DNA from: CAZDXB01 sp964509335 | GTDB lineage: Bacteria > Bacteroidota > Ignavibacteria > Kapaibacteriales > UBA2268 | Length of the DNA stretch: 21,832 bases | Assembly: GCA_964509335.1 (NCBI GenBank) | Contig: CAZDXB010000041.1 | Span: forward strand, 1 to 21,832 | Reading direction: 5' to 3' | Shown here: in pieces, positions 8,174-16,551 of the stretch | Numbering within the stretch: position 1 is the stretch's first letter | Layout: each line of letters opens with the position of its first letter | Notes under the pieces: generated by a model | What the model was told of the DNA's origin: nothing | The model's database searches: none | What the model saw: the letters and a program-made list of their open reading frames with translations, nothing else | Translations under genes and position numbers: made by a program

Positions 8174-9586
8174 TCATACAAGCGCTTCAACCAACCCCTT
8201 AAATACAATAGAATGCATTGGATAAACTGAATACCAATATAGTCTTCCCAATAATCCTTTTGGGCGGAAAGTAGCGGTTTGATATAAAACTCCTTTTTTG
8301 ATTTTGAACTCCAGCCAAGCTTCGCCGGGAAGTTTCATCTCGGCGAACAGCAGTAATCTGCCCTCGTTTCGGTCGGCGAACAAAACGCGCCAGAAATCAA
8401 GGGAATCGCCTGCAGTCAACGTATGCAAATGTGTCCTGCCTCTCCTCAGTCCTACTCCTCCGAATATTTTATCGATAAAACCGCGCAATTTCCAAGCCCA
8501 ATTAGCGTAATACCAACCCTTCTCGCCGCCGAGACTCCATATCTTTTCCTTGCAGTTTTCCGCGTTGTTTATTTTCTCGGCTCTTTCGTCTTTAAAGCAA
8601 CCGTGGACGGGAACGTTAATATAATCCGAAAGCCGATGATTAATCCGACCGCTTATCAAAGAATCCTTCCAACTGGACAAAATCCTGTCGCTCTCTATCG
8701 CCGACAGCGTCCTCTGCAGAGCTTCTTCGTAACTAACCGGAAATATATCGAGAATATGATTAATGTCGTCGTTTCTGCAAACCACCTCTATTTTCATACT
8801 ATCAACCAACGATCTAGCCAGCTTATAAGAAGTAGCCGTAATAAAATAAAGCCAATAGGACGACAGCTTTGGCGTCATCACCGGAACAATCAAAATCCAC
8901 CTTTTCAATCCTCTCACTTTAGCGTAGATTTTCAACATTTCCTCGTAAGTGAGGGCTTTAGGACCTCCTATATCAAAATTATCATTGTAAAGCTCCTCGC
9001 GAAATAGCGCTTTGTCAAGGAAGTCAATTACGTCATGAATACTAATAGGCTGACTCTTAGTTTTTAGCCATCTGGGAGCGACCATAACCGGCAATTTTTC
9101 CACCAAATCTCTAATTATTTCGTAAGACGCGCTTCCGGAGCCGATTATTATTCCCGCCCGCAAAGTCGTAAAATTATAATCGCCCTTGCCCAAGTCCTCC
9201 TCCACGGATTTTCTTGAAGCTAAATGCTTTGACAAAGAGCGTTCGTTAACAATCCCGCTCAAATAAACGACATGTCTAGCGTTTGTTCGGCTAACGGATT
9301 CTCTGAAATTTTTCGCCGATTTTAACTCCATTTCTTGATAATCGTCTGATGAAGACATAGAATGTATCAAATAATAAGCCCCGTCGATGTCGCTTGGTAT
9401 ATTTTTAAGCGACTCTTTGTCTAAAAAATCGACCTCGATTGTTTCAACGCTTCCAAGCAATGAATCGGGCGGATTAAAACGGTTCTTATCCCTCACGCAG
9501 CAAACTATTTTGAAACCTCTTTTTGCTAAAATCGGCAACAAACGTTTCCCAATATATCCCGTGGCGCCGGTTAAAAGTATTTTCAT
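8174..9586 (-). CDS. SDR-family NAD(P)-binding protein with C-terminal DUF2867
   Basis: A 470-residue two-part cytoplasmic protein. The N-terminal half is an atypical short-chain dehydrogenase / NAD-dependent epimerase fold, with the nucleotide motif GATGYIGKRL (7-16), 'AYYLIHSM' and 'VVYLSGI' strands and 'LRAGIIIGSGSASYE'. The C-terminal part (about 330-470), with 'DSLDFWRVL', 'LLLFAEMKLPGEAWLEF' and 'LLGRLYWYSVYPMHSIVF', matches the DUF2867 region usually fused to this SDR type. No canonical YxxxK catalytic pair is obvious, which is common in this subgroup. The physiological substrate is unknown. ATG 9586 places the Rossmann motif at the expected distance from the N-terminus. Confidence 0.88.
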   Translation of the reverse strand: MKILLTGATGYIGKRLLPILAKRGFKIVCCVRDKNRFNPPDSLLGSVETIEVDFLDKESLKNIPSDIDGAYYLIHSMSSSDDYQEMELKSAKNFRESVSRTNARHVVYLSGIVNERSLSKHLASRKSVEEDLGKGDYNFTTLRAGIIIGSGSASYEIIRDLVEKLPVMVAPRWLKTKSQPISIHDVIDFLDKALFREELYNDNFDIGGPKALTYEEMLKIYAKVRGLKRWILIVPVMTPKLSSYWLYFITATSYKLARSLVDSMKIEVVCRNDDINHILDIFPVSYEEALQRTLSAIESDRILSSWKDSLISGRINHRLSDYINVPVHGCFKDERAEKINNAENCKEKIWSLGGEKGWYYANWAWKLRGFIDKIFGGVGLRRGRTHLHTLTAGDSLDFWRVLFADRNEGRLLLFAEMKLPGEAWLEFKIKKGVLYQTATFRPKGLLGRLYWYSVYPMHSIVFKGLVEALV

Positions 9587-9664
9587 TTAAATTTTGTATT
9601 TATGTATAATGCTTTGCAATCATTTTATTAACAAGCCAGGGAAAAAAATAATACTATTTCTTAT

Positions 9665-11830
9665 CTACTCTAAAGGCGTCTCTATTATCACCTCCACCGT
9701 CCTGCAATAGAAGCGCCCTTCCGGCGTGTCGTTGTCAAACAGCAACACAGACTCCCCGACTCCCTTAGCTTTTTTTACGGACACTCCCAAAGATTTAGCT
9801 AAATTCTCGGCTCTGGATTTCGATAGCCTCTTATTATAATCCGTATCGCCCGTTCGGTCGGAATAGCCGATTATAGATATTTTTGAATTGTCCTTTATTC
9901 GAGTTTTAATGTAATTCTTCAATTCTAAATTTTTGCCTCGCAATTGAACTTCGTCAAAATCGAATAAAATCAAGCTGAATCTTTCGATTAGTTTGTCGCC
10001 GACTTTATTTTCGCGTTTCTTCATCTTAATTTGCTTGACGGCAATTTTTTTAACGGGACTTTTCGCTTTCTGCCCGACTTGGTTTTCTACGGTCATATAA
10101 TACTGCAGTGAATCGCTGAAAACGGGAACGGTTTTCTGCTCCAGATTGATATTCCATTCGACGGCGTTCGGAACCGTGTCGCCTCCGCCGATTCTCTTGA
10201 AAACTTTGCCTTTTTGCGAGGCGACTATCTCCCACTTATCGACGCCGATTTCAGATTCAATTTTAGGATAAAAACGAATGTTAGAAGGCGTAGAAAACCT
10301 TAGAGTATCGTTAACTAAAATCGGCGCGGTAATCTCGCTTACATTCGAATAAATCTCGACTCTGCGGTTTTCCTCTCTACCGTCGGGCAAGTCTTCTCTC
10401 GAAGGATTTTCAGGTAAGTTCCGTTCCGTAATTTCAATTCTACTAGAATCTACGCCCCAAACCTCGCGAAGATAATTCCCCACGGTATCCGCTCTATTTC
10501 TCGATAGCTCGATATTGTCTTCTTCAGCGCCGTAGTCCGAGTTGCACCCGACAACTTTCAACTTAGCTTTCGGATTTTTCTCCAATCTTAAGCCAATAAT
10601 ATTCAGCAAATTATAATAAGTCTGCAACTGGTTTAAATTATAGACGCTGTCGATAGCAAATCGCTCGGCTTCTTTCTTGCTCAACAAATTATATCTTTTT
10701 GGGATTTCCGACGAATTCTCTTCGAAAAAGACGTAATTCAGCAAAGGACTTAAATTATAATACAAAGTCTCCCTCACTTGCATTTTCACGACTTCCGATT
10801 CCTCATCCTCATCGACTGCTATCGCGTTTACTTTAGCTTCCAGCTTATATTCTCGAGGCGTAAATATTGTGTCGGTTCGGGAATTTATAAGGGTAATAAT
10901 ATTTATTCTCTCTTCTTCTTTAAATAAGCTGTCGTATTTTACTTCGAGTTTGCCGCGCTTGTATTCGGCTTTTGCTATTCCCGGCTTGGTTACTTCTATA
11001 GTATCGATTAAGTCTTTTCGCTCGTAAATATTCTCAATCGGCTTGGGAGGTTTAGGCGAGAAGATAACCGACGCGCCGAGCCTAACGGAAAAAGCGCGCC
11101 AACCCGAATCGGGAACGAAAGAATTTAAATTATAATCGAAACTCAAACTCGGAGCCAAGGTTAAAGAGCTGTCTTCGTTAATCGGAACTTCCCATCGAGA
11201 GCCGGCGGTTAGCGAAAACAAAACGGACGAAGCTCCGTCAATAGCGCCCGAATACAAGTTCCTCTTGTCCGATTGGGTGTCCTTAAACACAACGCCTTCG
11301 GGCTTCAAAATTTTCTCTTCTTGCTCGTAACTCGCTCCAACGATAAAGCCAAAACGAGCGCCGGCAAATACGGATAAATCCCGATAGACATTTTTAACGA
11401 CTTTCGGATTTAAGCCAACCGAATAAATCGAAGCGTCTATCGTATATTCAAACTCGCCTTCCAGCGGCTCGCCGTCAACTCCGAACGTCTCGTTTTCAAC
11501 CTTTGTCAATTTGCCGCCGAGCGATTGAAAATCCAAAGCCAACTGCAATTTATAATCTTCGTAAACGAGACCTTCTATGAATCCGGCGACGCCAAAGCCC
11601 GCTCCAAAACCGCTTTCGAATTGCGGACAGCATAAGGGCGCGCTCGGCAAAGCGCTAAAATCAGCCGAGTGGAAGTTCAAATTCAGCGTAAGCGAGCCGC
11701 CATAGCTCTTTGTCAAATCTCGAAGAAACGGCAAAGAGTCCAACTGAGCGTTCGTCGAAAAAGGCGCCAATAAAAACGCCGCCGCCAATAATAATCTTAT
11801 AAATACTCCTTTAGTGTTCGTCGCATTCAT
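9665..11830 (-). CDS. Outer-membrane protein with beta-barrel-like domain and two OmpA-like domains
   Basis: Starting at ATG 11830 gives 721 residues with a good signal peptide (hydrophobic VFIRLLLAAAFLLAPF, cleavage after ...STNA). The upstream in-frame start at 11866 is a TTG that would bury the signal, so I reject it. Residues about 30-258 alternate polar and aromatic residues like an outer-membrane beta-barrel. Residues about 367-495 form one OmpA-like peptidoglycan-binding domain ('SRNRADTVGNYL', 'DGREENRRVEI'). The C-terminal hundred form a second ('LFDFDEVQLRGKN', 'GYSDRTGDTDYNKRLSKSRAENL'). The linker between them resembles an Ig-like strand domain. It likely links the outer membrane to peptidoglycan. 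Two OmpA modules in one chain is less usual than one. Confidence 0.85.
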   Translation of the reverse strand: MNATNTKGVFIRLLLAAAFLLAPFSTNAQLDSLPFLRDLTKSYGGSLTLNLNFHSADFSALPSAPLCCPQFESGFGAGFGVAGFIEGLVYEDYKLQLALDFQSLGGKLTKVENETFGVDGEPLEGEFEYTIDASIYSVGLNPKVVKNVYRDLSVFAGARFGFIVGASYEQEEKILKPEGVVFKDTQSDKRNLYSGAIDGASSVLFSLTAGSRWEVPINEDSSLTLAPSLSFDYNLNSFVPDSGWRAFSVRLGASVIFSPKPPKPIENIYERKDLIDTIEVTKPGIAKAEYKRGKLEVKYDSLFKEEERINIITLINSRTDTIFTPREYKLEAKVNAIAVDEDEESEVVKMQVRETLYYNLSPLLNYVFFEENSSEIPKRYNLLSKKEAERFAIDSVYNLNQLQTYYNLLNIIGLRLEKNPKAKLKVVGCNSDYGAEEDNIELSRNRADTVGNYLREVWGVDSSRIEITERNLPENPSREDLPDGREENRRVEIYSNVSEITAPILVNDTLRFSTPSNIRFYPKIESEIGVDKWEIVASQKGKVFKRIGGGDTVPNAVEWNINLEQKTVPVFSDSLQYYMTVENQVGQKAKSPVKKIAVKQIKMKKRENKVGDKLIERFSLILFDFDEVQLRGKNLELKNYIKTRIKDNSKISIIGYSDRTGDTDYNKRLSKSRAENLAKSLGVSVKKAKGVGESVLLFDNDTPEGRFYCRTVEVIIETPLE

Positions 11831-11875
11831 ATATGTAAATCTATTGAAAAAACAAAGTTGAAACAAATATCTTTT

Positions 11876-11893
11876 TTAACGTTTTGTTAACGT
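11876..11893. promoter_or_regulatory. Phased TTAACGT pair in divergent intergenic region
   Basis: TTAACGT occurs at 11876-11882 and 11887-11893, eleven bases apart (one helical turn). It sits between the OmpA-family gene and the divergent propeller gene, where a regulator could bind. On the reverse strand GATATTTG (11871-11864) is one mismatch from the TAnnTTTG -7 element for the OmpA gene. Confidence 0.3.
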
Positions 11894-11964
11894 ATTATCA
11901 ATAAATAGATTTAGATTTAAAGCCAATCTTTTCGAAATTACTTTAACTTAACTTGGAAAATTAA

Positions 11965-11972
11965 TATATTTG
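11965..11972 (+). promoter_or_regulatory. Candidate -7 promoter element for the T9SS propeller gene
   Basis: TATATTTG matches the Bacteroidota TAnnTTTG consensus 38 bases before the ATG at 12011. No properly spaced TTG upstream is clear. Confidence 0.35.
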
Positions 11973-12010
11973 AAGAATTGTTATTATGAAGAACACTCAA
12001 GGATTTAACT

Positions 12011-13078
12011 ATGAAATACTCGCTCTTGACACTCGCTTTGGCTTTCATAACGATTATCTCGCCTTGTCGCTCGCAATTTGTCGCGCCGGAAAGCGTCGCC
12101 TACGACGACTACGACGGTTCTTATTACGTTTCCGACGCGGGAGCGGGTAAAATCTATAAAATCGACTCGAATAGAACCGTTACGGAATTCGCTTCAGGAT
12201 TGACGCAACCGAAGGGAATGGCGGTCGGGATGTTGTCGCTTTGGGTCGCCAACGTCGATAAGTTGGTTGAAATCGACTTGCTGACCGGCGATATTTTGAA
12301 TAGACATTCCATTCCCGACGCTCAATTTTTAAACGATATCGCAAAAGACGAACTCGGAAACTTATATATTACCGACACCCAAGCTTTTAAAATATATAAA
12401 TACAACTCGATGAACAAAGAGATTAGCGAATTAACCTCCGACATACCTTCGCCCAACGGAGTATTATTCGACTACATAAGTTCCGCTCTCATAGTCGTGT
12501 CTTTTAGGCAAAACGCACGAATATTTACCGTTGATTGCGTCGAAGGCGAATTCACCGAGCTTGCGCAAACGAATTTATCTATGCTCGACGGCATAACTTA
12601 CGACATAAGCAGAGATCGCTACTACGTCTCAGCTTGGGGAGATAGTTCAATTTATATACTAGACCCGTCGTTTTTAGACCCGCCCGAATTGCTTCGAGAT
12701 GAATTACCTGGACCGGCGGATATATATTACGACGAAACAATCGACTCGCTAATCGTCCCCTCGATGGATTTAGGCGAACTGATATACATTGGCTTTGGAA
12801 CTACGGAAATAAACGCCGAAGCGCTTAATAATACAGACCAAATTGCGGTATTCCCTAACCCGGCTAAAGAAAAGCTAAACGTCAAATTCCCTAGAATAAA
12901 TAATAAGGGAACGAGAATTACAATTTTCAACGAAATCGGCGAGTTGAAAATCTCCAAGTTGATAGATTGTTCCAAGCGCGAAACAAGTTTCAACGTTTCC
13001 TCGTTAGCGCCCGGAACTTATTATATTACAATAAAAAGCCAAGACGAGAAATACTTCGCCCGCTTTGTAAAAAAATAA
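12011..13078 (+). CDS. Secreted NHL/SMP-30-like beta-propeller with type IX sorting domain
   Basis: A 355-residue secreted protein. The signal peptide is about residues 1-21 (MKYSLLTLALAFITIISPCRS). Residues about 22-265 contain repeated blades of the form 'YYVSDAGAGKIYKID...', 'LYITDTQAFKIYKYN', 'YYVSAWGDSSIYIL', typical of NHL/SMP-30-like propellers. The last 80 residues are a classic Por/type IX secretion sorting domain ('VFPNPAKEKLNVKF', 'TIFNEIGELK', 'LAPGTYYITIKS...FARFVKK'). The protein should cross the outer membrane by the T9SS and be released or surface-anchored. The binding partner or any enzyme activity is unknown. CAAGGA lies just upstream of the start. It is convergent with the nrnA-like gene, with 24 bases between. 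Confidence 0.9.
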   Translation: MKYSLLTLALAFITIISPCRSQFVAPESVAYDDYDGSYYVSDAGAGKIYKIDSNRTVTEFASGLTQPKGMAVGMLSLWVANVDKLVEIDLLTGDILNRHSIPDAQFLNDIAKDELGNLYITDTQAFKIYKYNSMNKEISELTSDIPSPNGVLFDYISSALIVVSFRQNARIFTVDCVEGEFTELAQTNLSMLDGITYDISRDRYYVSAWGDSSIYILDPSFLDPPELLRDELPGPADIYYDETIDSLIVPSMDLGELIYIGFGTTEINAEALNNTDQIAVFPNPAKEKLNVKFPRINNKGTRITIFNEIGELKISKLIDCSKRETSFNVSSLAPGTYYITIKSQDEKYFARFVKK

Positions 13079-13102
13079 CGATTGAAGCGGCTCTAAGCAA
13101 AC

Positions 13103-14116
13103 TTATTCAAATAACTTGGCGGCTTTTTTAATTACGTCGTTTTTGACTTTTTCGAGCGGTTCGCCGTGAACTCTCGCTCCGGCGGCTTGCATATGCCCTC
13201 CGCCGCCAAACTCTAGAGCTAGATTTCTTGCGGGTATATCGTATTTGCCGCGGAAAGAAATCCGAATCTCCTCTTTCGAACGGTTTTCGGACAACAAAAC
13301 GCCAACTTTAACGCCTTCTATGGTAAGCGAATTCTCGACAATATCTTCCACGTCCTCCTCTACGGCTCCGGCTCTTTTGTAACTGCCTTTCGTTACGAGC
13401 ATAACGCACAATTTGCCGTCGTAATGAAGCTCCATATTAACCAACGCTTCGCCGTAAAGCTTCATTACGCGAAACGGTCTTTTGTTGTATATACTATCGT
13501 ATAAATCCGTAGGATTAGCTCCGTAATCAATTAATTCGGCTATTATCCTATGAGTTCGGGCGTCGGTTCGCTCAAAGCGGAAACTGCCGGTGTCCGTCAT
13601 AATAGCGGCGTAAAGACACTCGGCGATTCTTTTGTCGATTACAAACTCATCGTCGAATTTTAGCAATTCGTATATTAACTCCCCCGCCGAGGTCGCTTCT
13701 TCTTCGTCTATATACAAATCCGCGAACTCTTTCGGCTTAATGTGATGGTCGATGACAACTTTCTTGCATTTCGCTTTATTTATAGCCTCCGAAACCGACT
13801 TTGTTCGATTCACGTCGTTTATGTCTATCAGAAAAATAGCGTCAGAACTTAATATGTAATCTTCCTCTTCGCCCGAATATCGCCTAATCTCGGATGTTCC
13901 GGGTAAAAACTCATAGTTATAGGGAACTGGACTATGTATTATTATTCTCGCTTCGGCGCCTTTGCTAAGAACGTAATAATAAAACGCTAAGGTGGAGCCT
14001 ATAGCGTCCCCGTCGGGATTGACGTGTGTAGTTATCGTAATTCGCTTCGATTCGTTTACTATGCCTATACATTCCTTAAACTTACTTAAAAGCTCATTAT
14101 TTAACTTTACGCTCAT
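13103..14116 (-). CDS. nrnA: DHH/DHHA1 phosphoesterase, NrnA-like oligoribonuclease / pAp phosphatase
   Basis: A 337-residue cytoplasmic phosphoesterase of the DHH superfamily. Metal-binding motifs are visible: 'HVNPDGDAIGS' (His31, Asp35, Asp37), 'FLIDINDV', the namesake 'IDHHIKP', and 'AIMTDTGSFRFERT'. The C-terminal DHHA1 substrate domain ends in 'GGGGHMQAAGARV'. Length and motif order fit NrnA/BFIL-type enzymes, which degrade short oligoribonucleotides and dephosphorylate 3'-phosphoadenosine 5'-phosphate. Substrate preference cannot be read from sequence alone. It is divergent from the PASTA gene and convergent with the propeller gene. Confidence 0.9.
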   Translation of the reverse strand: MSVKLNNELLSKFKECIGIVNESKRITITTHVNPDGDAIGSTLAFYYYVLSKGAEARIIIHSPVPYNYEFLPGTSEIRRYSGEEEDYILSSDAIFLIDINDVNRTKSVSEAINKAKCKKVVIDHHIKPKEFADLYIDEEEATSAGELIYELLKFDDEFVIDKRIAECLYAAIMTDTGSFRFERTDARTHRIIAELIDYGANPTDLYDSIYNKRPFRVMKLYGEALVNMELHYDGKLCVMLVTKGSYKRAGAVEEDVEDIVENSLTIEGVKVGVLLSENRSKEEIRISFRGKYDIPARNLALEFGGGGHMQAAGARVHGEPLEKVKNDVIKKAAKLFE

Positions 14117-14254
14117 AATAAAACATCTCTTTTAATCAAACAAGAAATGACAAACTTAAAATATTTTCGATTAATTTTTAGTTAATTATCTAAATTTTTA
14201 AATTTTATATTGCAAAAGTCTTAAGTTGCAAATTTGATAAAAACGCGACGAACA

Positions 14255-15016
14255 ATGGAAAAAGACAAAAAGGAAAGATTCAAAAAGAAACATCTCCCGC
14301 TGATAGGCGCTTTCGCCGGCTATCTCGCATTTATCTTAATACTAGTAATCATACTCGACTCCTTGATTTTGCCCGCCGTAATCCATAACTCCGAAAAAGT
14401 GTCGGCTCCGAACGTAATTGGTTTGACCTTAGACGAAGCGGAAAACAAATTAGAAGAATCGAACCTCGATTACAGAATAGCAGCCGAACAATACAATGAA
14501 AGATACGACGACAACTGCGTTATAAATCAAAATCCCAAACCGGACGAAGTTGTCAAAACTGGAAGACATATAAATTTAATTGTCAGCAAAGGCGGCGAAA
14601 CAGTTCGTATGCCGTATGTTTGCCAAAGAACTACTCGATACGCTAGAGTTACGTTAATGAAAAGAGGTCTGTTTTTGGGAAATATCAACTACGTTTACAA
14701 CGACTCGATAGGCGCCGACACCGTAATTAAGCAAAGCGTGCCGTCGGGTAAAGAAATCGCTTACGGCAGTTACGTCGATATTCAAGTAAGCAAAGGTCTG
14801 AAAGCCGAAATAAAAGTCCCAAATTTAATTGGAAAAACTATAATCGAAGCGGAAGAAACGCTCCAAAAGAAAAATCTGCAACTCGGCATTGTCTCGAATA
14901 CATACGACGAAATCTACGGAGCGACTTATATGAGAAACACAATTGTAGACCAATTCCCGCAACCCGGAGAGCTTGTATCGCAAAACACAAAAATCGACGT
15001 AACGACCTTCAGATAA
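14255..15016 (+). CDS. Membrane-anchored protein with three PASTA domains
   Basis: Starting from ATG 14255 gives 253 residues; an earlier in-frame TTG (14234) would add seven and is less likely. A basic N-terminus (MEKDKKERFKKKH) precedes one transmembrane helix (about 18-42). Three PASTA repeats follow on the outer side: 'APNVIGLTLDEAENKLEE...', 'MPYVCQRTTRYARVTLMKRG...' and 'VPNLIGKTIIEAEETLQKK...'. PASTA domains bind peptidoglycan or muropeptides and are usually attached to Ser/Thr kinases or penicillin-binding proteins; here there is no catalytic domain. It may act as a cell-wall scaffold. AT-rich sequence upstream (14117-14254) holds its promoter and that of the divergent nrnA. Confidence 0.88.
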   Translation: MEKDKKERFKKKHLPLIGAFAGYLAFILILVIILDSLILPAVIHNSEKVSAPNVIGLTLDEAENKLEESNLDYRIAAEQYNERYDDNCVINQNPKPDEVVKTGRHINLIVSKGGETVRMPYVCQRTTRYARVTLMKRGLFLGNINYVYNDSIGADTVIKQSVPSGKEIAYGSYVDIQVSKGLKAEIKVPNLIGKTIIEAEETLQKKNLQLGIVSNTYDEIYGATYMRNTIVDQFPQPGELVSQNTKIDVTTFR

Positions 15017-15079
15017 TTAAACTTTAACGAAAAAAATTTGTCAAAACAATAAAATTGTACCACAATACCGAAATACAAT

Positions 15080-15772
15080 ATGTTTACAAAATATTCAATA
15101 TACGCCGCAATACTTATTATAGCTCTCGTTTTCGCCGATGTCGCGAACAAATCTCAAAGAGCCAACGCTTCTTTCGACACCAACGCTTACTCGCAAATCC
15201 AAAACCTGCGACAAGAAACGATAATACCGCAATTCGAAGACTGGAAAGCGAAAATCGACGCTATTCTTTCCTCCGGCGACTTAGAGAAACTAAACGAACT
15301 TAGAAGACAATACGGATTAACGCTCGGCGCCGGTCGAAATATTCAAGGCGACCAAAGAAGACAAAGACTGCAAGACGGCACGGGTAGAGGTCGCGGCGGA
15401 AGAGAAAAAGGTTTAGGCAGAGGTCAAGGCAGAGGTCAAGGCAGAGGATTGGGACAACGACAAATAGACGCGCAAGCCGTGCCTAACGACATATTAACCG
15501 AAACGGAAACGATAGCCCAAAAATACGAGAATCCCCTATCTGAGTTAGGAAGCGAGATGCAAAACAAAAAAGAAGAGTGGACCGACGAAATTGAAAACAT
15601 ATTAAATCGCACAAACAGACCGGGCAAACGAAACTATCTGCAAATTCTCAATTTAAACGAGGACGGATTGCCTCTCAGGTTTATGCTCTGGAAAGGCGGA
15701 GAAGTTCCAAAAGGAGACATAATCGAGGAATTCGAGGAGCCGAGCGGCGGCGAATTCCAAGAAATAGATTAA
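15080..15772 (+). CDS. Exported Gly/Arg/Gln-rich hypothetical protein
   Basis: I do not recognise this 230-residue protein. It has a signal peptide or membrane anchor (hydrophobic residues 7-20, possible cleavage after ...QRANA). A helical segment (about 35-80, 'LRQETIIPQFEDWKAKIDAIL', 'LEKLNELRRQYG') loosely recalls Spy/CpxP-type periplasmic proteins, but no LTxxQ motif is seen. A low-complexity GRG/GQG stretch (about 94-130) is followed by a charged helical segment and an acidic tail. The gene follows the PASTA gene by 63 bases on the same strand, so they may share a transcript. It ends tail to tail with scpB, the two stops overlapping within TTAA at 15769-15772. Confidence 0.7.
   Translation: MFTKYSIYAAILIIALVFADVANKSQRANASFDTNAYSQIQNLRQETIIPQFEDWKAKIDAILSSGDLEKLNELRRQYGLTLGAGRNIQGDQRRQRLQDGTGRGRGGREKGLGRGQGRGQGRGLGQRQIDAQAVPNDILTETETIAQKYENPLSELGSEMQNKKEEWTDEIENILNRTNRPGKRNYLQILNLNEDGLPLRFMLWKGGEVPKGDIIEEFEEPSGGEFQEID
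15416..15447 (+). repeat. 12-bp in-frame tandem repeat
   Basis: GGCAGAGGTCAA occurs twice in tandem (15416-15427, 15428-15439), followed by a partial third copy starting GGCAGAGG. It encodes the GRGQ tetrapeptide repeat of the exported protein and could expand or contract without a frameshift. Confidence 0.8.
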
Positions 15773-16533
15773 GAATCTATCTCGAACTTTCGCTCCAATT
15801 CTTTCTGTATATCTTTTAGATTCTGTTTTTCGTCGGAATCAACGTCGATTTCTATATTTGATTCCTCCGGCGTAAAGTTGCTGGAGGCAATTTCTTCTAT
15901 CTCTCTCAATTTGGGCAAGTCTTCCAAGCTTTTTAAGCCGAAAGTTTTGAGAAATAAGTCCGTCGTTCCGTAAAGTAAGGGCTTGCCGAGGGTTTTCTTT
16001 CTGCCGGCGATTTTTATCAATTTCTTTTCGAGCAGTGAATTCACAATTTCGTTCGAGTTTACGCCCCTAATTCGCTCGATTTCCGGTTTGCTAATCGGCT
16101 GTTTGTAAGCAATAATTGCCAACGCCTCCAAAGACGCCTGAGAAAATCTCCTGCGTGATTTAGATTTCGTCAGCCGCGACAGAGCCTCGCCGTATTCAGG
16201 CTTTGTAGCGAATTGCCAGCCCCCCGCCACATTAACTATATGATAAGGCCTATAGCTATCCTCCAATTCGGCGTTGATTTCTTCTATCAATTCCTCGAAA
16301 TAGCTGAAGTTGAAATCGAATTTATTCATTATTTCTTCGGATAAGCTTAACTGCTCTTTATTCTCTTCGCCGGGCGCTTCCATTTCGTCCTCGGCGTCGG
16401 AAACGCTCCTAACTATCAACAAATCAAACATCAGTTTTAGCGAAATTGGCTCTTCAGAGCTAAAAAGCAACGCCTCCACTGCGGCTTTCTGTTCCTCTCT
16501 CGACATATTTAAAAACGGCGGTTTTAATTTCAT
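15769..16533 (-). CDS. scpB: Segregation and condensation protein B
   Basis: A 254-residue ScpB, the winged-helix kleisin partner of the SMC-ScpAB condensin complex that organises and segregates the chromosome. Diagnostic pieces are 'VEALLFSSEEPIS' near the N-terminus, 'AGGWQFATKPEY', 'LSQASLEALAIIAYKQPI'-like text (here FSQASLEALAIIAYKQPI), 'PEIERIRGVNSN' and 'GRKKTLGKPLLYGTT..FL..FGL'. An acidic insert at about 45-70 (EDEMEAPGEENKEQ) and a charged C-terminal tail make it somewhat longer than common ScpB proteins. It lies 18 bases after scpA in the same direction. Confidence 0.95.
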   Translation of the reverse strand: MKLKPPFLNMSREEQKAAVEALLFSSEEPISLKLMFDLLIVRSVSDAEDEMEAPGEENKEQLSLSEEIMNKFDFNFSYFEELIEEINAELEDSYRPYHIVNVAGGWQFATKPEYGEALSRLTKSKSRRRFSQASLEALAIIAYKQPISKPEIERIRGVNSNEIVNSLLEKKLIKIAGRKKTLGKPLLYGTTDLFLKTFGLKSLEDLPKLREIEEIASSNFTPEESNIEIDVDSDEKQNLKDIQKELERKFEIDS

Positions 16534-16551
16534 TTCATTTTCCCGATAAAT

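Noticed and set aside
8423..9007. Plus-strand open frame of 194 codons inside the SDR/DUF2867 gene
   Set aside because: It lies entirely antisense to a gene with clear family motifs and has no recognisable domain; it is a shadow frame.
13079..13102. Terminator between the propeller gene and nrnA
   Set aside because: The GGCGGCTTTTTTAATT run just beyond is part of the nrnA coding end and no pairing arm was found.
15055..15303. Plus-strand frame of 82 codons overlapping the exported protein
   Set aside because: The alternative frame at 15080 has a signal peptide and runs much longer; this frame is Arg-rich shadow text.
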